Positions 24,284 through 31,724 of a DNA stretch of 48,734 bases are shown here, one piece after another; position 1 is the stretch's first letter; every line of letters begins with the position of its first letter. Below the pieces are notes generated by a model that was not told the origin of the DNA, ran no database searches, and saw only the letters and a list, made by a program, of their open reading frames with translations. Both the position numbers and the translations under genes were made by a program. Source of the stretch: Spirochaetaceae bacterium (GTDB taxonomy: Bacteria; Spirochaetota; Spirochaetia; Treponematales; Breznakiellaceae); assembly GCA_031277165.1 (NCBI GenBank), contig JAISLT010000096.1, forward strand, positions 1 through 48,734. The letters are read 5' to 3'.

Positions 24284-25066
24284 ATGAAAGAATTGACGAG
24301 GGGGGACCTTACATCATATTATAATAAAGTGGCTACCTCACGAAGAAAAAAGACCGGCGGATGGCTTCTTTTCTGGATGGCTTTTTTTATTGCCCTGGCC
24401 GTACTCTTTATGGCAAACCTGGAGCGTATTAAGGCTACGTTACGCGAAACCAAGGTTCTGGAGCGCCTGGCGGGAGAAGCCTCCGAAGAGGTTGAGGAAG
24501 CGCCCGCGGCGGAGGATCCGGCCCTTTCCGGCCCGGAAATTCCCGCCCTTCCCCAGGAACCGGCGGAACCACCCCCCGCCCCCCCGGTGGCGGCGGCAGA
24601 AAAACCAGATGCCGGAACGCAAGCCCCGTCTCCGGCAAACGAAAAGAAAACTGTGGAAAGGCCGCTGTACCTAATAAAGGTAGATAACAGCGGGGCCATC
24701 CTCGGGACCAGGGTTAAGCGGACCCTTCCTTCCAGCGACAGTCCCCTGCAGGATGTGCTGGAGGCGCTTATGGCGGGGCCCTCGGCGGAAGAAAAAAAAC
24801 AGGGCTTTATTTCGCTGATACCGGCGAATGTCAAGCTCCTTAATGCTGTCGTCCGGGGCAATACCGCCTATATTAACCTTAGCGAAGACTTTTTATTTAA
24901 TACCCACGGAGTGGAGGGGTATATAGGTCAGCGGCGGCAGCTTGTTTTAACCGCCACGGAGTTTAGTACCGTCAATGATGTGCAGATCCTTATTGACGGA
25001 AAACGGCTTGATTATCTTGGTGAAAGTATATGGATAGGCAGTCCCATAGACCGGACTATGCTTTAG
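24284..25066 (+). CDS. membrane-anchored GerMN-domain protein
   Basis: 260 aa. A basic N-terminus and one membrane helix (about 26-45) are followed by a Glu/Pro/Ala-rich linker (about 70-125) and a C-terminal GerMN domain (about 127-255, with VKRTLPSSDSPLQDVLEAL and AYINLSEDF). GerMN domains occur in spore germination GerM and in the LpqB lipoprotein but also in non-sporulating bacteria, where they are tied to envelope processes. Twelve bases before the diguanylate cyclase start, so co-transcribed with it. Confidence 0.82.
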   Translation: MKELTRGDLTSYYNKVATSRRKKTGGWLLFWMAFFIALAVLFMANLERIKATLRETKVLERLAGEASEEVEEAPAAEDPALSGPEIPALPQEPAEPPPAPPVAAAEKPDAGTQAPSPANEKKTVERPLYLIKVDNSGAILGTRVKRTLPSSDSPLQDVLEALMAGPSAEEKKQGFISLIPANVKLLNAVVRGNTAYINLSEDFLFNTHGVEGYIGQRRQLVLTATEFSTVNDVQILIDGKRLDYLGESIWIGSPIDRTML

Positions 25067-25078
25067 CTGGGGGAACCG

Positions 25079-26575
25079 GTGAGTAATAAACTTTTTTCAA
25101 ATCATATCCTTGCACTGCTGGATGTAATTAACACCTACAGTCTTGGCCTTTGGGAAATGGAAAACAACATGATCAGCCTGGATCAAAAGGCCTGCGCGCT
25201 TATTGGCCTGGAAAATGTCAAGGCCATGGCCTTTGAAGATTTTCTTAACCTGGTTGACCCCGGGGACCGGCATGAACTGGCGGTAACCCTGCAGCAGGTA
25301 ATAGAAAAGCCCGGTGCAAGCGGGTCCGTGGATTGCCGGGTGTTTATCAAAAAAGAAAAAAACTACCGGTGGCTGCGGATTATGGGAAAAAGCTACCTAA
25401 ACCAGGGGAAGAAAATACTGCTGGGTACTGCCCAGCCCGTTGAGGGCAAGGTGGTAGAATACCTTACGGCAAAAATTGACGCCATGACCGGGGAGCTTGA
25501 TAAAAAGTCCCGGCTGAACCAATGCATCTTTGAAATTACCGAGGTCCTTCTTAACACCGACGACGCCGCCTTTGAACAGGGTTTCCAGTCCTGCCTAAAG
25601 TCCATAGCCAAGGCCTTTGCCCTGGCCAGGGTATACCTGTACAAGAACCATCTGGTGGACGGGATCCTCTGCTGTACGGAAATTTATGAATGGTGCGAAG
25701 GGGTCGAGCCCACCCTGGGAGAAGACTTTACCAAAGACATGCCCCTGCATGCCTGGCCCAAGGTTCTGGAGCAGGGGCAAAACTATAACAGCTTGATCAA
25801 AGATGCCCCCCAGCAGATCTGTGATCTTATCCCCCAGGGGATTGGATCGATCCTGCTGACCCCGGTGTTTCTAAAGGATCTGTTTTGGGGTTTTGTCGGT
25901 TTTGAACGCACCGGGGACTGTCCCTTTAGCCAAGATGAAGAATCGACCTTGGATTCGGTGGCCCTGCTCTTGGCAAATTCGGTTATTCGTTTTGATTTAA
26001 ACAAAAACTTGTATTTAGCGGTGGATAAAATAAACACCACCTCGATTCGGGCCGAGGTACTGGAAAAATTTGCCTACACCGACGCATTAACGGGGCTGTA
26101 CAACCGCCGGCATTTTATGGAACTGGCCCAGAGCGTCATAGAAAAGGCCAAGCGCTTCGAATCGGTCTGTTATGCCATGATTCTGGACTTGGATTTCTTT
26201 AAGAAGGTCAACGATACATACGGACATTTGGCGGGGGACGAAGTGCTTAAGGGAGCCTCCGCGGTGATGAAAAACACCCTCCGTTCCTACGACCTGTTGG
26301 CCCGTTACGGCGGGGAAGAATTTGTGGTCCTTATTTCCGATACCGTAGAAGAAGATGTCCTGCATCTGGCAGACCGTATACGGGACTCCATTGCCAATAC
26401 TTCCTTTGTATACAATGACACCAAAATAAAATGTACCGTCAGCATAGGGGTGGCCAAGGGCCTTCCCGGTTCTACGATCACCGGCCTGCTGGAAAAGGCA
26501 GACAAGGCCCTGTATATGGCAAAGGAATTAGGAAGAAACCGGGTGATAATTGAACCGGTTTCACAGCCAGGGTAG
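25079..26575 (+). CDS. diguanylate cyclase with PAS and GAF-like sensor domains
   Basis: 498 aa with GTG start after GGGGGAA. Residues about 20-120 look like a PAS fold (VDPGDRHEL, then YRWLRIMG). About 150-320 resembles GAF. The GGDEF domain begins at LTGLYNRRHF and has the active motif GGEEF at 411-415. An inhibitory-site motif RSYD lies at 402-405, exactly five residues before it, so product inhibition by c-di-GMP is expected. There is no membrane helix, so the sensor is cytoplasmic. It makes c-di-GMP from GTP; the signal is unknown. Coupled by position to the GerMN protein. Confidence 0.92.
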   Translation: MSNKLFSNHILALLDVINTYSLGLWEMENNMISLDQKACALIGLENVKAMAFEDFLNLVDPGDRHELAVTLQQVIEKPGASGSVDCRVFIKKEKNYRWLRIMGKSYLNQGKKILLGTAQPVEGKVVEYLTAKIDAMTGELDKKSRLNQCIFEITEVLLNTDDAAFEQGFQSCLKSIAKAFALARVYLYKNHLVDGILCCTEIYEWCEGVEPTLGEDFTKDMPLHAWPKVLEQGQNYNSLIKDAPQQICDLIPQGIGSILLTPVFLKDLFWGFVGFERTGDCPFSQDEESTLDSVALLLANSVIRFDLNKNLYLAVDKINTTSIRAEVLEKFAYTDALTGLYNRRHFMELAQSVIEKAKRFESVCYAMILDLDFFKKVNDTYGHLAGDEVLKGASAVMKNTLRSYDLLARYGGEEFVVLISDTVEEDVLHLADRIRDSIANTSFVYNDTKIKCTVSIGVAKGLPGSTITGLLEKADKALYMAKELGRNRVIIEPVSQPG

Positions 26576-26636
26576 GCCCAAAACAGGCGGCACGGCCACA
26601 AAAACCTCCGCGCACAATTGAAGGGCCGGCGGTATT

Positions 26637-26673
26637 TGCCCTTGCCGGTTTCGGGGCTCTTGGGGCAAGGGCA
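26637..26673. repeat. inverted repeat between converging genes
   Basis: TGCCCTTGCC (26637-26646) and GGCAAGGGCA (26664-26673) form a 10-base stem. No T run follows on either strand, so it is at best a weak terminator between the cyclase gene and the converging DUF4130 gene. Confidence 0.5.
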
Positions 26674-26725
26674 GTACCCTGGGCATCTCTCAAAACTAAG
26701 GCTGGCGTTGGTAAGCCCCCGCCTG

Positions 26726-27235
26726 TTAGGACATTTCCGGCAGGTACTTCCAGTATCGCTTTGGCATAAACTGCCGCTGAAGTTCCGGATTTGCCCGGTC
26801 TTCGTTATTTATGGACCGGTGGTATTTTTGCCAGAGCCGTTCCCAGCTGTCCCCGGTTTCGCCGGCGGCAAGGTCCGGCAGACCCGGCCCGGCGGTCCGG
26901 TCCCGGCGGATCCGGCACAGGGCCGGCTCTTTTCCCGGTTCCCGCAGCAGCATTAGATCCCGTTTTTCGTCGATAATTGCCCAGGGAAGATCTCCAAAGC
27001 GAAGCAAAAAGTGATCCCCCAACAGGGGAAGTACAAAATAATCCGGTGCACACCGGGCCAGGTACCGGCCCTGCTTATCCTGGGTAAAGCGAAGGAGACC
27101 CCGGAGCCTGTCAAATTCCTTCCACATTTTGTAGGCCAGGTCTCCTTTTTTAGAGGAACCCCTGGTGTGGGCCGTCCGCTCCAGGGCTTCCAGGGAAAGG
27201 GGCCGGTCCGGTTCTGTGTCAAACAATTGATCCAT
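26726..27235 (-). CDS. DUF4130 protein, partner of the radical SAM DNA-repair-linked family (TIGR03915-like)
   Basis: 169 aa from the ATG at 27235, set by GGAGG five bases upstream. The segments LAYKMWKEFDRLRGLLRF, YFVLPLLGDHFLLRFGD and WAIIDEKR, and the end in FMPKRYWKYLPEM, are those of the DUF4130 family, which in other genomes sits beside or is fused to uracil-DNA-glycosylase-like proteins and always travels with a specific radical SAM protein. That protein is encoded just upstream here. The function is unproven, probably DNA repair or base modification. A 110-base gap holding a hairpin separates the two. Confidence 0.82.
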   Translation of the reverse strand: MDQLFDTEPDRPLSLEALERTAHTRGSSKKGDLAYKMWKEFDRLRGLLRFTQDKQGRYLARCAPDYFVLPLLGDHFLLRFGDLPWAIIDEKRDLMLLREPGKEPALCRIRRDRTAGPGLPDLAAGETGDSWERLWQKYHRSINNEDRANPELQRQFMPKRYWKYLPEMS

Positions 27236-27268
27236 ATGATCCTCCTGACCGCTTGGCATTTGGGCTTG

Positions 27269-27293
27269 TTCCAAAATCCGGTTAGTTTTGGAA
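27269..27293. repeat. TTCCAAAA-type inverted repeat
   Basis: TTCCAAAA (27269-27276) and TTTTGGAA (27286-27293), 9-base loop, in the gap between the DUF4130 gene and its radical SAM partner. It is of the same type as 17991-18017. Confidence 0.65.
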
Positions 27294-27344
27294 AAGTTTC
27301 AACCTGGGCGCCTGTCACGAAAGCTTGTTCTTTAAAACCCAGGT

Positions 27345-28631
27345 TTAAACGGCTCCAACCGGATTAAAAAGAAGCAGCTGGGGATCGGTCCTCTCTTTGC
27401 CCAGGATGCGGGCCAGGGCCCCGGGATTATCCAGGGCCCCGGCGCCGCCAATGGAGCGGCCCCCCAGGGTAACAAAATACCGGGCCCGTTTAAGGACCAC
27501 CCCCAGGCGGGAAAGTCCTTCAAAGCTCAGGGAGCCGCGGCGCCTAATTTCCAGAATCCGCCGGGCGGAACGGACCCCCACGCCGGGGATCCGCAGTAAT
27601 TCCTCGTAGGGGGCGGTCTTAAGTTCCAGGGGAAAAAAATCCGGATGCCGGAGCGCCCAGGTAACTTTAGGGTCAAAGGCCCTGTCCAGATTGGGATGGG
27701 CCTCGTCAAGCAGTTCCCCAATCTGGTACTGGTAAAACCGCAGCAGCCAGTCCGCCTGGTACAGCCGGTGTTCCCTAAGGAGCAGATCCCCCTGTTCCAC
27801 CGGGGGCAGGTTTCCCACGGGCATATAGGCCGAATAGTACACCCGCCGCAGTTCAAATTTCCGGTAGAGGGCGGCGGAAAGGCCCATGATCGTCCGGTCG
27901 TCTTCGGCGCTGGCCCCCACCACCAGCTGGGTACTTTGCCCCGCCGGGGCAAAGGCCGGAACATGCCGGAGCCGGCGGCTGTCCTCCCCGGTTTCGGCGG
28001 ACGCCTCCAACACCTGGCCCATGGCGCCAAAGATAAGCTTTCCCGATTTTTGGGGGGCCAGCACCTGGAGGCTCTTTTCGGTGGGAAGCTCTATATTGGC
28101 GCTTAACCGGTCCGCCCAACGCCCTGCCTCCCGGATAAGGTTTTCCCCGGAACCGGGAATAATCTTTAGGTGAATATACCCGCCATATCCTGCCTGGGTA
28201 CGAAGGTACTTTGCCGTTTCAATAAGTTTTTGCATGACAATATCCGGATCGGAAAAGATCCCGGAGGAAAGAAAAAGCCCTTCGACATAGTTCCGCCGGT
28301 AAAACTCAACGGTTAGACTGACCAGTTCTTCGCTGGTAAAAGAAGTCCGGGGTATGTCCACCGACACCCGGTTGGCACAGTAGGCGCAGTCGTAGCGGCA
28401 CACATTAGAATACAGCACCTTTAGAAGACTGACACAGCGCCCGTCTCCGGTCCAGGAATGGCAAATCCCGGCGGGGACCCGGACCCCGAAGGCCCCTTTC
28501 CCGGGAAGTCCCTTTTCCCCCGCGGAGGCCCCCCGGGGGCTTTGCGGCGGGCTGGGACTTCCCGAGGAGGTACAGGAAGCATCGTATTTTGCGGCCCCGG
28601 CGAGGATCGCAAGTTTTTCCGTCAGTTCCAC
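27345..28631 (-). CDS. radical SAM protein linked to DNA repair (TIGR03916-like), with C-terminal helix-hairpin-helix
   Basis: 428 aa from GTG at 28631. The start EKLAILAGAAKYDASC is the family hallmark. The radical SAM motif is CRYDCAYC (C-x3-C-x2-C), and the C-terminus has a helix-hairpin-helix (LLRIPGVGVRSARRIL), a DNA-binding module. The family occurs with DUF4130 and uracil-DNA-glycosylase-like proteins. An in-frame ATG at 28646 lies between the -35 and -10 boxes, so I prefer the GTG six bases after the -10 box, giving a leaderless transcript. The role is probably radical chemistry on DNA or a nucleotide, unproven. Confidence 0.85.
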   Translation of the reverse strand: MELTEKLAILAGAAKYDASCTSSGSPSPPQSPRGASAGEKGLPGKGAFGVRVPAGICHSWTGDGRCVSLLKVLYSNVCRYDCAYCANRVSVDIPRTSFTSEELVSLTVEFYRRNYVEGLFLSSGIFSDPDIVMQKLIETAKYLRTQAGYGGYIHLKIIPGSGENLIREAGRWADRLSANIELPTEKSLQVLAPQKSGKLIFGAMGQVLEASAETGEDSRRLRHVPAFAPAGQSTQLVVGASAEDDRTIMGLSAALYRKFELRRVYYSAYMPVGNLPPVEQGDLLLREHRLYQADWLLRFYQYQIGELLDEAHPNLDRAFDPKVTWALRHPDFFPLELKTAPYEELLRIPGVGVRSARRILEIRRRGSLSFEGLSRLGVVLKRARYFVTLGGRSIGGAGALDNPGALARILGKERTDPQLLLFNPVGAV

Positions 28632-28637
28632 AGAAAT

Positions 28638-28666
28638 ACTATACATTAGTTTAGTAAAATATGCAA
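28638..28666 (-). promoter_or_regulatory. leaderless promoter of the radical SAM/DUF4130 operon
   Basis: On the minus strand TTGCAT (28661-28666), 17 bases, TATAGT (28638-28643). Six bases later is the GTG at 28631; transcription should begin at or next to that codon. Confidence 0.7.
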
Positions 28667-28677
28667 GGGGTTTTCCC

Positions 28678-28706
28678 TTCCCAAACCGGTGGAAAGCACC
28701 TATACT
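28678..28706 (+). promoter_or_regulatory. leaderless promoter of the PfkB-aroC-tag unit
   Basis: TTCCCA (28678-28683), 17 bases, TATACT (28701-28706), ending five bases before the ATG at 28712. No Shine-Dalgarno is present. Confidence 0.6.
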
Positions 28707-28711
28707 AAGCC

Positions 28712-29686
28712 ATGATTATTTGCTGCGGCGAGGCGCTGATCGACATGGTGCCGGAAAGGGATCCCCAGGGACGGGAGCTCTTTGCCCCCTGCTTTGGAGG
28801 AAGCCCCTACAATACCGCCATAGCCGCCGGTAGGCTTCTGGGCAGGGAAAAGACCGGACCCCGGACCGCCTTTCTTGCACGGCTCTCCCGGGATTTCTTT
28901 GGCCAAGCCCTGGTGGATCATCTGGAACAGAACCATGTATCCACAGACCTGGTGGTAAGATCCGGCGAAACCACCACCCTGGCCTTTGTTAAATTGGACC
29001 AGGGAAAAGAACCGGCCTATATTTTTTACACCCTGGGAGCCGCAGACCGTTCCCTTGCCATGGCGGATCTTCCCCCGGCCCTTCCCCCGGGGGCAAACTG
29101 CCTAGCCTTCGGATCAATCTCTATGACCATGGAAAGCTCCGCTTCTACCATAGAACAGCTTGTCCTTCGGGAGCGGGGACGGGAAAACGGACCGGTCATT
29201 TCCCATGACCCTAATGTCCGGCCCATACTAATAGAGGACCGGGATGCCTATGTCCGGCGCTTTGAAGGCTGGGTCCGGGCATCGCAGATCCTAAAAATTT
29301 CCGCCGCGGACTTTGATTTTATCTACCCCGGTTTGGGCTTAGAACCGGCGGTGGAAAAACTCCTTTCCATGGGCCCCTGCCTTGTGGCCGTTACCCTGGG
29401 GTCCCAGGGCGCCATGGGGGTGCTTAAGCAGGAAGGGGGCGGCTTTATAAAGATTTTTTCTCCGGCGCCGGAGCTTCCGGTGATTGACACCATCGGGGCG
29501 GGGGACACCTTCCACGGCGCCCTGCTGGCGTGGCTGGAAATAAACGGCCGTATGTCCCCCGGGGCTATACCCCGGCTGAAGGACCGGGAACTGCGGGAAG
29601 CGCTGGACTTTTCCAACAAGGCCGCGGCCATAGTATGTTCCCGGAAGGGGGCGAATCCTCCGGCTTTGGCGGAACTGAAAGCCTAG
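28712..29686 (+). CDS. PfkB-family carbohydrate kinase (fructokinase-like)
   Basis: 324 aa. It starts with CCGEALIDMVPE, the fructokinase-like opening, has GGSPYNTAIAAGRLG-type substrate-site residues near 28-40, and the PfkB signature DTIGAGDTFHGALLAW with the catalytic Asp in GAGD near 263-266. It should phosphorylate a sugar, most likely fructose, with ATP. The transcript is likely leaderless. aroC begins 24 bases downstream behind a good ribosome site, so the kinase, aroC and tag form one unit of unrelated functions. Confidence 0.87.
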   Translation: MIICCGEALIDMVPERDPQGRELFAPCFGGSPYNTAIAAGRLLGREKTGPRTAFLARLSRDFFGQALVDHLEQNHVSTDLVVRSGETTTLAFVKLDQGKEPAYIFYTLGAADRSLAMADLPPALPPGANCLAFGSISMTMESSASTIEQLVLRERGRENGPVISHDPNVRPILIEDRDAYVRRFEGWVRASQILKISAADFDFIYPGLGLEPAVEKLLSMGPCLVAVTLGSQGAMGVLKQEGGGFIKIFSPAPELPVIDTIGAGDTFHGALLAWLEINGRMSPGAIPRLKDRELREALDFSNKAAAIVCSRKGANPPALAELKA

Positions 29687-29710
29687 GAGCTTGTTGCACA
29701 AGGAGGACCC

Positions 29711-30823
29711 ATGGCCGGCAGCAGTTTCGGAACCCTTTTCCGGGTAAGTACCTTCGGTGAATCCCACGGCCCCGCCGTGGGCTGTGTGATAGACGGTTGT
29801 CCTGCGGGGGTCCTTCTTACTGTGGAGGATATACGGCGGGATCTGCGGCGGCGCCGTCCCGGCGGCGGCGCCGGCACAAGCCCCCGGCACGAGGATGACG
29901 AGCCGGAAATTCTTTCCGGGGTATACGAAGAAAAAACCCTGGGAACTCCCATAGCAATTATTATACGAAACAGGGATCAGCGTTCCGGGGACTACGATAC
30001 CCTGAAGGAACTATACCGCCCCGGCCACGCCGACTGGACCTGGGAGCTAAAGTACGGCCTTCGGGATCCCCGGGGAGGGGGCCGCAGTTCCGGCAGAGAA
30101 ACCGCCGCCAGGGTCGCCGCCGGAGCTGTGGCCCGGGCCGTTCTTGCATCCCAGGGCATTGCCATCCGGGCCTGGACCGCCGCCATGGGGGGGATCAGCG
30201 CCCCCCTTCCGGGACACGGGGACTTTGATCTGGCCGAAGCGGACCTGAATTACCTGCGGGTTCCGGGAAGGGACGCCGCGGCACGGATAGAAAAGCGCCT
30301 GGCGGAACTAAAGGAGGAGGGGGACAGCGCCGGGGGCCTTGTCTCCTGTGTGGTTTCGGGAATTCCCCGGGGTCTGGGGGAACCGGTTTTTGATAAGCTT
30401 CCCGCCCTTCTTGGACAGGGGATCCTTTCTATCGGCGCCTGCAAGGGGGTACAGTTTGGAGCAGGATTTGCCGCCGCCGGATTAACCGGTTCTGTAAATA
30501 ACGACATACCGGTACCGGGGGCAGCCCCCTCGCCGGGGCCGCCGGCGCTGTCCTTTAAAACCAACAATGCCGGAGGAACCCTGGGGGGCATTTCCACGGG
30601 GATGAACCTGGAGTTCCAGGCCGCCTTTAAACCGGTGGCGTCAATTTCCCGGCCCCAGAAAACCGTGGACCGCCGCGGAATGGTGAGGGACCTTTCCGTT
30701 CCGGGGCGCCACGATGTCTGCATTGTTCCCCGGGTTGTGCCGGTGGTGGAGGCCATGACGGCCCTGGTCCTGGCGGACCTGGCGCTGCGGCACAGGGCCG
30801 CTGTCATAGGGACCGCTCCCTAG
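29711..30823 (+). CDS. aroC: chorismate synthase
   Basis: 370 aa, the normal length. Signatures in order are GTLFRVSTFGESHGPAVG, RHEDDEPEILSGV, GGGRSSGRETAARVAAGA, NNAGGTLGGISTG and RHDVCIVPRVVPVVEAM. It makes chorismate from EPSP with reduced FMN in the last step of the shikimate pathway. AAGGAGG precedes the ATG. Other aro genes are not in the window. Confidence 0.96.
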   Translation: MAGSSFGTLFRVSTFGESHGPAVGCVIDGCPAGVLLTVEDIRRDLRRRRPGGGAGTSPRHEDDEPEILSGVYEEKTLGTPIAIIIRNRDQRSGDYDTLKELYRPGHADWTWELKYGLRDPRGGGRSSGRETAARVAAGAVARAVLASQGIAIRAWTAAMGGISAPLPGHGDFDLAEADLNYLRVPGRDAAARIEKRLAELKEEGDSAGGLVSCVVSGIPRGLGEPVFDKLPALLGQGILSIGACKGVQFGAGFAAAGLTGSVNNDIPVPGAAPSPGPPALSFKTNNAGGTLGGISTGMNLEFQAAFKPVASISRPQKTVDRRGMVRDLSVPGRHDVCIVPRVVPVVEAMTALVLADLALRHRAAVIGTAP

Positions 30824-30860
30824 CAGCCTGCTGCAAGTTTTTAATTGTAAGGAGAAATAC

Positions 30861-31382
30861 ATGAACCGCTGTGGATGGTGCGAAGGGTCGGAACTCTACA
30901 TAAACTACCACGATACCGAATGGGGGGTTCCGGTATTCGACGATCAAAAACATTTTGAGTTTCTGGTGCTGGAATCGGCCCAGGCAGGGTTAAGCTGGCT
31001 GACGGTCCTTAAAAAAAGAGAAAATTACCACAGGGCCTACGATGGTTTTGATCCGCAAAAGGCCGCCCGCTATACGGAAAAGAAAAAAGAAAAACTCCTG
31101 GCCGATCCGGGAATAATCCGCAACCGCCTTAAGATAGAAGCGTCCATAACAAACGCCCGGGAATTCCTAAAGATACAAAGGGAATTTGGAAGCTTTTCCC
31201 GGTACATCTGGGGTTTTACCGGCCATAAGCCCCTTACGGGCCGGTGGAAGAGCTCCGCGGAACTTCCCACCAGAATAGAAGAAACTATTCACTCCGCATT
31301 GACCATAATTCCGACAAAAATGTATTTTCCAATAAAAAAAGATACATTTTTGTATAAATTAAAGATTTTTTGTGGTATATGA
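30861..31382 (+). CDS. tag: DNA-3-methyladenine glycosylase I, C-terminally truncated
   Basis: 173 aa, against about 185-195 in the family. The N-terminus is classic (RCGWCEGSELYINYHDTEWG), keeping the zinc ligands Cys4 and His17, and AGLSWLTVLKKRENY is the substrate-side region. Homology stops after the SSAELPTR segment. The expected KDLKKRGFKFVG-type region and the final HLxxC with the other two zinc ligands are absent and replaced by about 30 unrelated residues encoded by AT-rich DNA. The enzyme normally excises 3-methyladenine; this copy may be unstable or dead. GGAG precedes the ATG. Confidence 0.82.
   Translation: MNRCGWCEGSELYINYHDTEWGVPVFDDQKHFEFLVLESAQAGLSWLTVLKKRENYHRAYDGFDPQKAARYTEKKKEKLLADPGIIRNRLKIEASITNAREFLKIQREFGSFSRYIWGFTGHKPLTGRWKSSAELPTRIEETIHSALTIIPTKMYFPIKKDTFLYKLKIFCGI
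31316..31351. repeat. inverted repeat at the AT-rich 3' end of tag
   Basis: AAAAATGTAT (31316-31325) pairs with ATACATTTTT (31342-31351). It lies in the foreign-looking end of the tag frame and may mark a rearrangement joint. Confidence 0.5.
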
Positions 31383-31446
31383 AGTTCCCAAAAACTTCAA
31401 TTTTTGAGAAAACACTTTTAGATGTGGAATTTCTCTAACCATACTC

Positions 31447-31468
31447 CCCGGACTTTTCCGGGTTTTTT
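31447..31468 (+). terminator. intrinsic terminator after tag
   Basis: CCCGGA (31447-31452), loop CTTT, TCCGGG (31457-31462), then T6. It closes the PfkB-aroC-tag unit and insulates the nitrogen genes. Confidence 0.85.
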
Positions 31469-31555
31469 ATTTTTACCCTGGAATTCCTGCGACTACGGCG
31501 AATTTATACGAATTTTTGGGCAATTTACGATATTTTTTTGCTATTCCGCTAAAGT

Positions 31556-31571
31556 TGGCACGGTTCCTGCT
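31556..31571 (+). promoter_or_regulatory. sigma-54 promoter of amt-glnK
   Basis: TGGCAC (31556-31561), five bases, CTGCT (31567-31571). The invariant GG (31557-31558) and GC (31569-31570) are exactly 10 bases apart. Transcription should start near 31581, about 145 bases before the GTG. A CGAATTT direct repeat lies upstream at 31499 and 31509. Confidence 0.85.
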
Positions 31572-31671
31572 ATACAAACTGCAAGGTATTGGAAAGGGCC
31601 GTTATGTTTGCAGCCAAATCCGCCGGGTCTTTCCATACCACTTTAAGGCTGATTGGCGGGCAAGGCCCGTC

Positions 31672-31694
31672 TTTCAAAATGTGACGTTTTGAAA
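31672..31694. repeat. hairpin in the amt leader
   Basis: TTTCAAAA (31672-31679), 7-base loop, TTTTGAAA (31687-31694), ending 17 bases before the AGGAGG ribosome site (31711-31716). It would be in the transcribed leader and is of the same type as 17991 and 27269. Confidence 0.6.
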
Positions 31695-31724
31695 CAGCCT
31701 CAACTTAATAAGGAGGACTGGAAA

